Source: Paraglaciecola sp030730205 (GTDB lineage Bacteria; Pseudomonadota; Gammaproteobacteria; Enterobacterales; Alteromonadaceae). From it: a DNA stretch of 64,000 nt. How positions within the stretch are numbered: position 1 is the stretch's first letter; each line of letters opens with the position of its first letter. Shown in pieces: positions 8,709-16,351 of this stretch. Position numbers and translations under genes: made by a program. The notes under the pieces were generated by a model. It had not been told where the DNA came from and searched no databases. It saw only the letters and a list, made by a program, of their open reading frames with translations. The stretch spans positions 496,001 to 560,000 of the forward strand of contig NZ_JBGQOM010000001.1 of NCBI RefSeq assembly GCF_052119645.1, read 5' to 3'.

Positions 8709-8735
8709 ATAAAAAAGGCCTCTATAAGAGGCCTT
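8709..8735 (-). terminator. Rho-independent terminator
   Basis: AAGGCCTCT (8715-8723) and AGAGGCCTT (8727-8735) form a nine-pair stem with a 3-base loop. An A run on the plus-strand left side gives the U tract on the minus transcript. It ends the DUF3718 gene. Confidence 0.88.
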
Positions 8736-8763
8736 AGCAAAATACTTAAAACACAGGTTATTT

Positions 8764-9159
8764 CTAGATACGAGCGTTCAATTCTAATGCAATGGGTGAG
8801 CCAGTCAGACCTTTCTCAGCAACCCAGTCACTGAGCGTTTTACCGTCAGATTCAGGTGAGGACAGCTGATTTTTTGGCATTTTTTTGATCATCAACGTGC
8901 CTGACTCCACCGCATTGTTCAGTAAAGCTGTACGAATTAAGCTTTCGCCGCTACATGAAATACCCGAGTAATAATCTTGTAACTTTAATTTATGATCACT
9001 TTCTACTTTCTTCATTTTTTTGCGTAATTCGTCTTTGTCATCTGCTTTAACAATAGTGCAGATATTTTGTAGATCGGCGTTAATGTCAGCATATACCGCA
9101 TGACTAAAAGCCAAAGAGACAACACTCATTAACATCGACACTTTCATTATTTTCAACAT
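8764..9159 (-). CDS. secreted DUF3718 family protein
   Basis: With the start at ATG 9159 the protein has 131 residues and a clean signal peptide (MLKIMKVSMLMSVVSLAFSH, then AVYA). An upstream in-frame ATG at 9210 would place 17 polar residues ahead of the signal and is less likely. The mature part has the DUF3718 pattern: LQNICTIVKADDKDELRKKM, then LKLQDYYSGISCSGESLIRT and a C-terminal LMIKKMP. Two Cys, at the start and in the centre, could form a disulfide. The family is common in Shewanella and Alteromonas and has no known function. Confidence 0.75.
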   Translation of the reverse strand: MLKIMKVSMLMSVVSLAFSHAVYADINADLQNICTIVKADDKDELRKKMKKVESDHKLKLQDYYSGISCSGESLIRTALLNNAVESGTLMIKKMPKNQLSSPESDGKTLSDWVAEKGLTGSPIALELNARI

Positions 9160-9369
9160 GGGGTACCTACGAGATATGGGGTGAATTTCAACTCGCGCAT
9201 TAGAATCCAAATTAATTGATTAAAATATAACCACACCTATACACAGGTATTTAATTTTATAAGTAATGCAAGATACCGCGGACCTGTTACAAAATAATGC
9301 TGCCTAAATAGGATAACTTACCGAATTTTTAGTGACGCAAATAGCAGACAAGCGTGCACATGTGGTGCC

Positions 9370-9540
9370 CTATTTTAATGACTTTTTTAACGCATGAATA
9401 AACGTTACCACAATAAAAATCGCTACACTGAGATAACACATGGAGGTAACGGCTGCACTTAATAGACTTTTTGTAAAATGTGTCCGTTTAAACACGGCCA
9501 AAAAGGTAACTGCAATCATTCCACATAAAATAAACAACAT
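9370..9540 (-). CDS. small two-helix membrane protein
   Basis: A 56-residue reading frame from ATG 9540 to TAG 9370. GAGAGG, a good ribosome site, is 9 bases upstream. Two hydrophobic segments (about 1-15, MLFILCGMIAVTFLAVF, and about 28-48) are joined by a short basic loop (KRTHFTKS). The C-terminus is basic (HALKKSLK). An opposing plus-strand frame over 9440-9637 has no ribosome site and reads as noise. No family is recognised. It is separate from the DUF3718 gene by 210 bases. Confidence 0.6.
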   Translation of the reverse strand: MLFILCGMIAVTFLAVFKRTHFTKSLLSAAVTSMCYLSVAIFIVVTFIHALKKSLK

Positions 9541-9705
9541 AACGATGGCCTCTCACTTATTCTCTAAAAACCTTTCTTGGGTATTTTTAGTCGTTAGCTA
9601 TAGTCGTGCCATTTATGTAATCAACTGTTTTAATTGATAATTAGTTTAAAAATATAAAAGGTATCGTATGAGCAAGCCATATTCTGTCGTCAATAAACAA
9701 CACTG

Positions 9706-10455
9706 TTAGCTATTTACCCAATTACTCAGCTCCATGGTGACAGCTTTATTATGTTCAGCTAAAAACGCTAAAAAGCTACGGGCATTCCGATTGGTAATTC
9801 GTTCATACGGAAAGCCAATTTTTACCGCTGTAGCGACTGAACGGTCGCAGTTACCCACATCAAAGGCAACATGGGCATCGCTGGCAAAAACGACTTTCCA
9901 GTCAAGCTGATCCACCAGCTCCAAAATTTTTGAACAATTAGGTTCACTCCCCTGGCGAGAGTAACAAAATGAGCTGTTATTAATTTCAATGAGGACATTA
10001 TTGTCTTTTGCGGCTCGTATCACTTCAGAATAGTCTATCGGAAAGTTGGGGTTTCCTGGGTGTCCTAATATTTGGCATTGACCCGTTTCAAAAGTTGTTA
10101 TTACTGCCGCGGTATGCGCTTTTTTATTTAATGGCGCAAAAACTGGCTCGTGAAAACTTGCAATGGCAAAATCTAGATAAGGATGAAGTCCGGTAGGAAT
10201 ATCTAAACCGCCTTTTTCGGGCATAATATTCGCTTCAATTCCTCGTAACATCACCACATCATCAACCATTCTTGGTAAGACATGGCGATTACCAAAGTGC
10301 CATGGATGCGGAGAGTCAGGCATTTGTGGACCATGATCGGTAATTGAAAACATTTCCAAGCCTTTCAATTTTGCCTGCTGAAAATATTCAGCTACGGTAC
10401 TATAAGCATGAGTGCTAGCCACTGTGTGGGCGTGAGTATCCACTAAAATTTTCAT
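9706..10455 (-). CDS. ycdX: PHP-domain phosphatase, YcdX family
   Basis: 249 residues against 245 in E. coli YcdX. The metal-binding motifs of the PHP fold are in order: DTHAHTVASTHAYS at the N-terminus, ITDHGPQMPDSPHPWHFGN, GIEANI, FHEPVFAP, GHPGNP, INNSSF and SDAHVAFDVG. The family binds a trinuclear zinc site and has phosphatase activity on small molecules; E. coli YcdX is linked to swarming. The gene is divergent from the MarR regulator to its right. Confidence 0.92.
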   Translation of the reverse strand: MKILVDTHAHTVASTHAYSTVAEYFQQAKLKGLEMFSITDHGPQMPDSPHPWHFGNRHVLPRMVDDVVMLRGIEANIMPEKGGLDIPTGLHPYLDFAIASFHEPVFAPLNKKAHTAAVITTFETGQCQILGHPGNPNFPIDYSEVIRAAKDNNVLIEINNSSFCYSRQGSEPNCSKILELVDQLDWKVVFASDAHVAFDVGNCDRSVATAVKIGFPYERITNRNARSFLAFLAEHNKAVTMELSNWVNS

Positions 10456-10612
10456 AATGCCCTCGATATTAAACAGACTGTCGTTTGATAACTTACTTTA
10501 TCAAGCTTTTAAAGCTTTGGTTAAATTAAGATCTTATTACTTTATAAAATTGCATTTGCAAAATAACATAAGTGATTATATAAATACTTATCTACTTAAT
10601 GTGAGCACAAAC

Positions 10613-11098
10613 ATGGATTTCTTTGATGAATTAAATGAGTTAGCACTAGGAAGTCGACTCAAGCGATTAAGCGAGCGCTTTATAAGTGAAGCAGCTGAAA
10701 TATATGAGCATTTTGGTTTAGACGTGCAACCTAGATGGTTTACTATGCTTGCTTTATTGCATAAGCAGCAACCAATCAGCGTCGTTGAGGCGGCAAGCGC
10801 TCTGGGAATTTCACAACCCGCTATTACTCAATTCTGCCAACAACTATCGCAACGGGATTTAATCAACATCGAGATCTGTCATAAAGACGCTAGACGTAGA
10901 ATTATTTCGCTCAGTGAACTTGGCATGACAACAGTACAGACGATGCTACCTATTTGGCAGGCAGTACAGACAGCAGCCAAAGAAATAAGCCAAGAAGAGG
11001 GTAGTGATTTATATTTGGCACTGCAAAAATGCGAAAACGCGATGAAAAAAAAGACACTGAAACAACGAACTATTGAGGCTTACGATGCCAATCTCTGA
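10613..11098 (+). CDS. MarR family transcriptional regulator
   Basis: The start at ATG 10613 (MDFFDELNELALGSRLKRLS) gives 161 residues. The open frame extends upstream but that part is AT-rich and non-conserved in appearance. A winged-helix domain is visible: QPRWFTMLALLHKQQPISVVEAA with SALGISQPAITQFCQQL as recognition helix, then the wing KDARRRIISLSELG. The next gene, a GNAT acetyltransferase, starts inside the last 14 bases of this one. MarR-GNAT fusions are a known family, so the pair may be a split version. The effector is unknown. Confidence 0.85.
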   Translation: MDFFDELNELALGSRLKRLSERFISEAAEIYEHFGLDVQPRWFTMLALLHKQQPISVVEAASALGISQPAITQFCQQLSQRDLINIEICHKDARRRIISLSELGMTTVQTMLPIWQAVQTAAKEISQEEGSDLYLALQKCENAMKKKTLKQRTIEAYDANL

Positions 11099-11576
11099 AC
11101 CTTTAATTTTCCACCCTTTCACCCCAGAGCTTGCCCCTTACTTTCAACAAATCAATCAGCAATGGATTGAAAAGATGTTTGTCATGGAGGATATCGATAA
11201 AGAGGTGCTCAACCACCCACAACAGTATGTTATTGAGCCAGGAGGCTTCATATGGTTTGCCGAGCACCCAGCTTTAGGCGTAGTCGGAACCGGCGCGCTA
11301 TACAAAAAAGCCGAGGGGGTGTTTGAGTTAACCAAGATGGGTGTATTAGAAAAAGCTCGAGGTGCAAAGGTTGGTGAATTATTATTACAACATATCCTGC
11401 ATCAGGCTAAAGCTATCGCATTTAATCAGCTGTTTTTATTAACAAACAGCAAATGTGAGGCGGCTATTCATTTATACGAAAAAAATGGTTTTGTTCATGA
11501 CACTCAAATAATGGAGAAATACGGTAAAGCTTACCAAAGATGCAATGTCGCCATGAAGCACATAGCAAAAAATTGA
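11085..11576 (+). CDS. GNAT family N-acetyltransferase
   Basis: 163 residues from ATG 11085, which has GAGG 7 bases upstream and overlaps the MarR stop by 14 bases, indicating translational coupling. The acetyl-CoA binding segment ARGAKVGELLLQHIL follows the central strand FELTKMGVLE. The C-terminal LYEKNGF motif, common in GNATs acting on small molecules, is present. The substrate is unknown. Coupling to MarR suggests that it modifies a compound sensed by, or acts in the same response as, that regulator. Confidence 0.85.
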   Translation: MPISEPLIFHPFTPELAPYFQQINQQWIEKMFVMEDIDKEVLNHPQQYVIEPGGFIWFAEHPALGVVGTGALYKKAEGVFELTKMGVLEKARGAKVGELLLQHILHQAKAIAFNQLFLLTNSKCEAAIHLYEKNGFVHDTQIMEKYGKAYQRCNVAMKHIAKN

Positions 11577-11668
11577 TCTTGTTTTGTTAATAAATTTTGA
11601 CAGTGTAGCAAGCAATAGATAATGTATCTGTGCGAATTCAATAGAGGTAATTTGTTATTCGTTACTCC

Positions 11669-12871
11669 ATGGTTTTATTCTTGTTCATCTTTTGTGCTGA
11701 CGTATTTCCTAAAGAATTGAGGATTGCGTTGTCTATTTCTAACAGCGCACAACGCATGGCAAATTACGCTTTAATATCAGATTTTGAAGCGGCCTACCCT
11801 GACATCAACGTATCTGTTACGGCTTTTACCAGTGAAGTATATAAAGAGAAATTCCCTACTTTTTTGGCTAATAAACATTTTGATGTGCTTTATTGGCATG
11901 CTGGAGAACGGCTTTTTGAATACATTAAACAGGGAGAGGTTACTGCGATAACCGAACTCTATCATCAGAACGCGTTATTAGAAGTATTTGATCAATCCGT
12001 TGTCAGGTCAGTTTCATTACAAGCTGAAATTTATGCCTTACCCATGTCTTATTATCAGATTGGTTTTTATTACAATACGGCTTTATTTACCAAATTAGGC
12101 ATAGAAGCTCCTAACACCTGGACGGAGTTTTTAGAGGTATGCGCGGCATTAAAAAAGAATAATGTGCCGCCTATCTTTATTGGTTCCAAAAGCAATTGGC
12201 CAGCTACCGCATGGTTTGACTACCTCAATTTACGAATTAACGGCCTCTATTATCATCAGCAACTCTTAAGGGGTGAATCGTCCTTTTTAGAGCCAAAAGT
12301 CAGAGATGTTTTTACTAAATTAAAGACATTAATAGAGGCCGGATACTTTATTAGTGATCATCAACAATATGACTGGAAACAGGGTATCGCTCCGTTATTC
12401 CGTGGTATGACGGGCATGGTGATGTTCGGCAACTACGCTATTCAAGATTTTCCCCAAGCTAAATCAACCGAAATAGGTTTTTTCAAATTTCCTTTATTTG
12501 ACGGAAAACAAGATGAGTATTTTGAAGAAGTGCCTTTGGATGTATTACTTATCCCGAGCATAAGCGACAAAAAACAGCTCGCAGAAACGTTTTTAAAATT
12601 TGCGTCTAAAAGTGAAAATCAGCAGCGCTTTAACCAGACACTGGGCATCATCTCGCCCAATAAATTTGCTCAGGTGAACAACTCCGAACTTGTCCAAAAA
12701 GCCTATGATGTTATTGCTAACTCTTCCGGTATTTCACAATTTTTTGATAGGGATGCCAAAAGCGAATTTGCTGAAAAAACAATGCCAATCATCGATGCTT
12801 TTTTAAGTAAACCAGATATCGAATCTACCCTCATCCAACTTGAAAAAGTTAGGTTTGAAGTATTTCCCTAA
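11669..12871 (+). CDS. extracellular solute-binding protein, family 1
   Basis: 400 residues from ATG 11669. The family-1 (sugar type) binding fold is visible: ALISDFEAAYPDINVSVTAF, FDVLYWHAGERLFEYIKQGE, YALPMSYYQIGFYYNTALF and GIEAPNTWTEFLEVCAAL. The signal peptide begins MVLFLFIFCADV with no positive charge. The ribosome site GAGG is 21 bases from this ATG but 9 bases from an in-frame ATT at 11657, which would add a short basic n-region (MRYS). The frame is closed by TAA at 11648. No permease genes are adjacent. The ligand is unknown. Confidence 0.8.
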   Translation: MVLFLFIFCADVFPKELRIALSISNSAQRMANYALISDFEAAYPDINVSVTAFTSEVYKEKFPTFLANKHFDVLYWHAGERLFEYIKQGEVTAITELYHQNALLEVFDQSVVRSVSLQAEIYALPMSYYQIGFYYNTALFTKLGIEAPNTWTEFLEVCAALKKNNVPPIFIGSKSNWPATAWFDYLNLRINGLYYHQQLLRGESSFLEPKVRDVFTKLKTLIEAGYFISDHQQYDWKQGIAPLFRGMTGMVMFGNYAIQDFPQAKSTEIGFFKFPLFDGKQDEYFEEVPLDVLLIPSISDKKQLAETFLKFASKSENQQRFNQTLGIISPNKFAQVNNSELVQKAYDVIANSSGISQFFDRDAKSEFAEKTMPIIDAFLSKPDIESTLIQLEKVRFEVFP

Positions 12872-12942
12872 TTCATCAACGCTGCTAATGTGAAGCCGCA
12901 AATAAGAGCAATAATACTAAGCAATACCCCAGGAGAAAAGTA

Positions 12943-13380
12943 ATGGATAAGTTTATGCAAGCGGCTATTGATGAAGCCAAACTTGGCTTAGCAGAAGGTG
13001 GCATTCCTATTGGTTCAGTGCTCGTGCATAAAGGGCGCATTATTGGCAGAGGCCATAATCGCAGAGTTCAGTCCGGTAGCCCTACACTTCACGGCGAAAT
13101 GGACGCCCTAGAAAATGCGGGCCGCCAAGCTGCTTCAGTCTATAAAGAATCCATCATTTATACCACTTTATCGCCTTGCTCAATGTGTTCTGGGGCGATT
13201 ATGTTGTATGGCATTCCTCATGTGGTTGTGGGTGAAAACATCACGTTTTTAGGTGAAGAAGCCTTATTGCAATCAAGAGGAATTAAGGTTCAAGTTGAAA
13301 ATAGCGCTGAGTGTATCGAGCTGATGAAACAATTTATTAGTGATAAACCTGAGCTGTGGAATGAAGACATTGGTGAGTAA
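12943..13380 (+). CDS. cytosine deaminase, fungal FCY1 type
   Basis: 145 residues of the zinc cytidine-deaminase fold: HGE with His50 and Glu52, and PCSMC with Cys79 and Cys82 as zinc ligands. The whole protein tracks yeast Fcy1 rather than TadA: EGGIPIGS, GRGHNRR, TLHGEMDALENAGR, VYKESIIYTTLSPC, IPHVVVGEN, and the C-terminal KPELWNEDIGE. It should convert cytosine to uracil for pyrimidine salvage. Bacteria usually use the unrelated CodA enzyme. CAGGAG upstream supports the start. It lies alone between a binding protein and a membrane/XRE pair. Confidence 0.85.
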   Translation: MDKFMQAAIDEAKLGLAEGGIPIGSVLVHKGRIIGRGHNRRVQSGSPTLHGEMDALENAGRQAASVYKESIIYTTLSPCSMCSGAIMLYGIPHVVVGENITFLGEEALLQSRGIKVQVENSAECIELMKQFISDKPELWNEDIGE

Positions 13381-13486
13381 TAAAGCAAACTAAATGACAA
13401 ATTGACCATACTTAATGTTAGCTTTATTTAACATCAAGTCCATGTTACATTACCTTCAATAGTATCATTGATAAAAAGATGAAGTC

Positions 13487-13957
13487 ATGGATATGTCGTT
13501 AAAAGAAAAAAGCGCTTGGGTCTCGCTCATCAGTACGATAGGGGTATTTGGCTATTACTTTTATGGCATTCTTGGTTTGGTTGGCTTGCCTGTAGAAGTA
13601 GCGTTGGACAACGCTCTATCTCTTGCGATTAAAATCATCACTATCATTGTTATGCTAGAAATTATTTTTCAATCTTTGTTGGCCGTGTCTCATCACCGCG
13701 AAGCAAACTTAGGCAACGACGAACGAGATAAAATTTTTAACGATAAAAGCCATCGTATTAGTTATGTCGTTTTGGTGATATGGGTATTTGTTACCTTAGG
13801 TCGAATTGTCATCGTTGAATACAATCCCAGTTTTACTGCTGAGCTAAATTCGATTCAAATTCCGATGTTAACAGCGCACATCTTATTACTCAGTTTTATC
13901 TTGGCTGAAGTTGCACGTTTTATCAGTTTGATATTTTATTATCGTCGAGGTCGCTAA
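13487..13957 (+). CDS. four-helix membrane protein paired with an XRE regulator
   Basis: 156 residues with hydrophobic segments at about 12-32, 45-66, 92-110 and 127-150. A polar loop (HHREANLGNDERDKIFNDKSHR) separates helices 2 and 3. It ends one base before the XRE regulator start, so the two are co-translated. The pattern of a small membrane protein coupled to a short Cro-like regulator recurs across bacteria, with no established function for most members. The NDERDK loop is reminiscent of the DUF2178-type partners of such regulators, which is a weak inference. Confidence 0.75.
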   Translation: MDMSLKEKSAWVSLISTIGVFGYYFYGILGLVGLPVEVALDNALSLAIKIITIIVMLEIIFQSLLAVSHHREANLGNDERDKIFNDKSHRISYVVLVIWVFVTLGRIVIVEYNPSFTAELNSIQIPMLTAHILLLSFILAEVARFISLIFYYRRGR

Positions 13958-13958
13958 C

Positions 13959-14177
13959 ATGGCAGTCGACTTACCCATTAGTAACAAGATCCGAGAACTG
14001 CGTTTTTTTGCCAATGAAATGACACAACAGGAATTGGCAGAACTGGTGGGGGTTACTCGTCAAACTATCATGGCTATCGAAAAAAGTAAGTATTCACCAA
14101 CATTAGAATTAGCGTTTAAAATTGCCGAAATATTTGGTCAATCGATCGAAGAAGTTTTTCAATATCACCCGAAATAA
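13959..14177 (+). CDS. short XRE family regulator (YgzD-like)
   Basis: 72 residues, consisting of a single helix-turn-helix domain with no effector domain: IRELRFFANEMTQQELAELV, then GVTRQTIMAIEKSKYSPTLE and LAFKIAEIFGQSIEEVFQY. It is translationally coupled to the preceding membrane protein gene, so the likely model is a DNA-binding partner of that protein or of the membrane state it senses. A bidirectional terminator follows. Confidence 0.92.
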   Translation: MAVDLPISNKIRELRFFANEMTQQELAELVGVTRQTIMAIEKSKYSPTLELAFKIAEIFGQSIEEVFQYHPK

Positions 14178-14231
14178 TGAGGCGTTTTCCGGCTTACCTT
14201 TTTGGGTATTTATTCTGCTTAAATATCAAAT

Positions 14232-14264
14232 AAAAAATAACCCACTGCATAGTGGGTTATTTTA
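14232..14264. terminator. bidirectional terminator
   Basis: AAAATAACCCACT (14234-14246) and AGTGGGTTATTTT (14251-14263) form a 13-pair stem with the loop GCAT. A and T runs on both sides serve the XRE operon (plus) and the RimK operon (minus). Confidence 0.9.
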
Positions 14265-14298
14265 TTGAAATTAAAGGTAAGCAAGTATTTACTTACTA

Positions 14299-15858
14299 CT
14301 AATCCCCAATCCATTCAACGCGGTATAAATCCCGACGTCTGTCTAAATAATTTCGAACCGAACCCTCGTTTTCAAGTTGAGTTAATTTATCAAAATCAAG
14401 GTCGACGATAAGCGTCATCTCTGTGTTAGGCGTTGTCTCTGAAACAATCGCATCATGAGGAAATGCAAAATCAGAGGGAGAGAAAACAGCCGACTGTCCG
14501 TACTGAATATCAACGTTATCAACCTTCGGTAGATTACCCACACTACCCGCAATCGCGACGTAACATTCGTTCTCGATTGCCCGAGCTTGCGCACAGCGAC
14601 GAACTCGTAAATAGCCGTTTTTGGTATCTGTCCAAAACGGAACAAATAACACTTTTATATCTTGCTCGGATAACAATCTACCTAACTCAGGAAATTCAAC
14701 ATCATAACAAATCAAAATACCAATTTTGCCAAAGTCCGTATCGAAAGCTTGCAGCTTGTTTCCGCCGCGCATAATCCAATCACGTTTTTCGTGCGGCGTT
14801 GGGTGCAACTTGTATTGGCTCTCAATTTCGCCACTGCGATGACATAAATAACTGATATTGAATAACTCATCGTCTTCAATCACTGGCATTGAACCGGCAA
14901 TAATATTGATATTGTATGACACCGCTAGACGTGACATTTCAGTCAAAATTTCATCTGTGTAGGCTGCTAAATTCCAGATCGCGTCAATCGAAGACTCTGC
15001 CGGTTTTATACCCATTAATGGGGCATTAAAAAACTCTGGGAAGAGTGCAACGTCACATTTGTAATCAGACAAGGCGTCTACAAAATATTCAGCCTGCTGC
15101 AATAACGCGGGTACATCTTCGAAGTAACGCATCTGCCATTGTACACAACCGATACGCGCTGTATTTCTGTGACCACCAAACAGCTTTTGCTCTTCTGGGT
15201 CATAATAAATATTGTGCCACTGTAACAAGGTCGCATAACCCATCGAGTCTTTATCTTCGGGCAAATATGCTTTTAATATCTGTTTAACTTCAAATCCGTT
15301 GGACAGCTGAAAAGTCAAAATAGGATCAAATAAGTCTTTTGATTTTACCGCTTCAATATATTCATAAGGCGTCATGTCTTTGGCATGTTGGCGATAATTA
15401 GGGATACGACCACCAGCCATGATTGATTTAAGGTTGAGGTTTTTACACAACTCTCTTCTGCCTTCATACAAACGACGACCCACTCGTAATCCTCTGTACT
15501 CAGGTGATACAAATACGTCTACACCGTACAACACATCGCCTTTGGGATCATGGGTGGTCAAATAAGCATCACCGGTAATCTCATCATAGGTATGCTTGTC
15601 GCCAAACTTATCATAATCAACAATGACAGAAAAAGCGCAAGCAATGACTTTTCCTTTATCTTGAATACAGATTTGCCCGGTAGGGAACATGTTTAACATC
15701 GCTTGATATTTTTTAAGGGGCCAAGCACCACCCACTTTTTTATAAACCGTATCCATCAGCTCTTTGACGTCAGGATAATCACTGATTTCTAAATATCTGA
15801 GCTCAAAACTATGTTGCGGCTCTTCCTTGGCGGAAGTTTGTTCATTCTCTTTTTGCAT
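14299..15858 (-). CDS. GNAT acetyltransferase / carbon-nitrogen hydrolase fusion
   Basis: 519 residues. The N-terminal GNAT domain covers about 18-200, with an acetyl-CoA loop near YRGLRVGRRLYEG. The nitrilase-superfamily domain covers about 232-510 with the full catalytic triad: Glu275 in ALFPEFF, Lys350 in SQYKLHP and Cys384 in LICYDVEFPE. The same architecture occurs in B. subtilis YhcX. It is the last gene of the RimK operon, 22 bases after rimB. The context suggests an amide-forming or amide-breaking step on a glutamate-type substrate, but the reaction is unknown. Confidence 0.9.
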   Translation of the reverse strand: MQKENEQTSAKEEPQHSFELRYLEISDYPDVKELMDTVYKKVGGAWPLKKYQAMLNMFPTGQICIQDKGKVIACAFSVIVDYDKFGDKHTYDEITGDAYLTTHDPKGDVLYGVDVFVSPEYRGLRVGRRLYEGRRELCKNLNLKSIMAGGRIPNYRQHAKDMTPYEYIEAVKSKDLFDPILTFQLSNGFEVKQILKAYLPEDKDSMGYATLLQWHNIYYDPEEQKLFGGHRNTARIGCVQWQMRYFEDVPALLQQAEYFVDALSDYKCDVALFPEFFNAPLMGIKPAESSIDAIWNLAAYTDEILTEMSRLAVSYNINIIAGSMPVIEDDELFNISYLCHRSGEIESQYKLHPTPHEKRDWIMRGGNKLQAFDTDFGKIGILICYDVEFPELGRLLSEQDIKVLFVPFWTDTKNGYLRVRRCAQARAIENECYVAIAGSVGNLPKVDNVDIQYGQSAVFSPSDFAFPHDAIVSETTPNTEMTLIVDLDFDKLTQLENEGSVRNYLDRRRDLYRVEWIGD

Positions 15859-15880
15859 TAAAATTTTTCCTCAGAAACGA

Positions 15881-16333
15881 TTATGAATTTATTTTATTTT
15901 TGGTAAGTAAGTATTCGAATTCGGGATCCACAACTAAGCGTCCTTGCATGGCCTCTCTGCCTAATAACATCAGATAACTCATTTCTGACCGGTCTGTTAG
16001 GGTAAGTTGAATGGGCCATTTCATCTTAGCCATGACTATCGTGGTGGTAATAACGAAGCGTTTTTCTCGTGTTGCAGTTGAGCTTTTTACTTTTCTGACA
16101 TCGGCAACCTTGACTTCTCTGCGTACAATTTTACTGACTTGATGAATATCTGGATGAATATCAAAACTCACCCAAGATTCACCATCCCGCTCAAATTCAT
16201 CAATATTATCAACATGCAAAGACGAGGTGGTTGCGCCGGTATCAACTCTCACATTTAGATCATTGATACTCAGTTCGGGTAAGTCACATAACTCTAACGA
16301 GCCGACTACGTGTTTATTTCCGAGTACGTTCAT
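15881..16333 (-). CDS. rimB: RimB-like retropepsin-type protease
   Basis: 150 residues of the family annotated as putative ATP-dependent zinc protease (PF05618). The aspartic-protease-like motif VDTGATTSSLH has Asp31 as the candidate catalytic residue. The C-terminal MLLGREAMQGRLVVDP is the second conserved block. In Pseudomonas fluorescens, RimB is encoded with RimK and modulates RimK activity. Here it sits two genes after rimK in the same operon, which supports the name. The protease activity itself is inferred from the motif. Confidence 0.8.
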   Translation of the reverse strand: MNVLGNKHVVGSLELCDLPELSINDLNVRVDTGATTSSLHVDNIDEFERDGESWVSFDIHPDIHQVSKIVRREVKVADVRKVKSSTATREKRFVITTTIVMAKMKWPIQLTLTDRSEMSYLMLLGREAMQGRLVVDPEFEYLLTKNKINS

Positions 16334-16351
16334 TATTTCCCTCTTTGATTT

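Noticed and set aside
9440..9637. 65-codon plus-strand frame
   Set aside because: It lies opposite the small membrane protein gene, which has a much better ribosome site and composition.
9668..9709. 13-codon frame with AAGG upstream, resembling a leader peptide
   Set aside because: It ends at the stop of the opposing YcdX gene and no gene follows on its strand.
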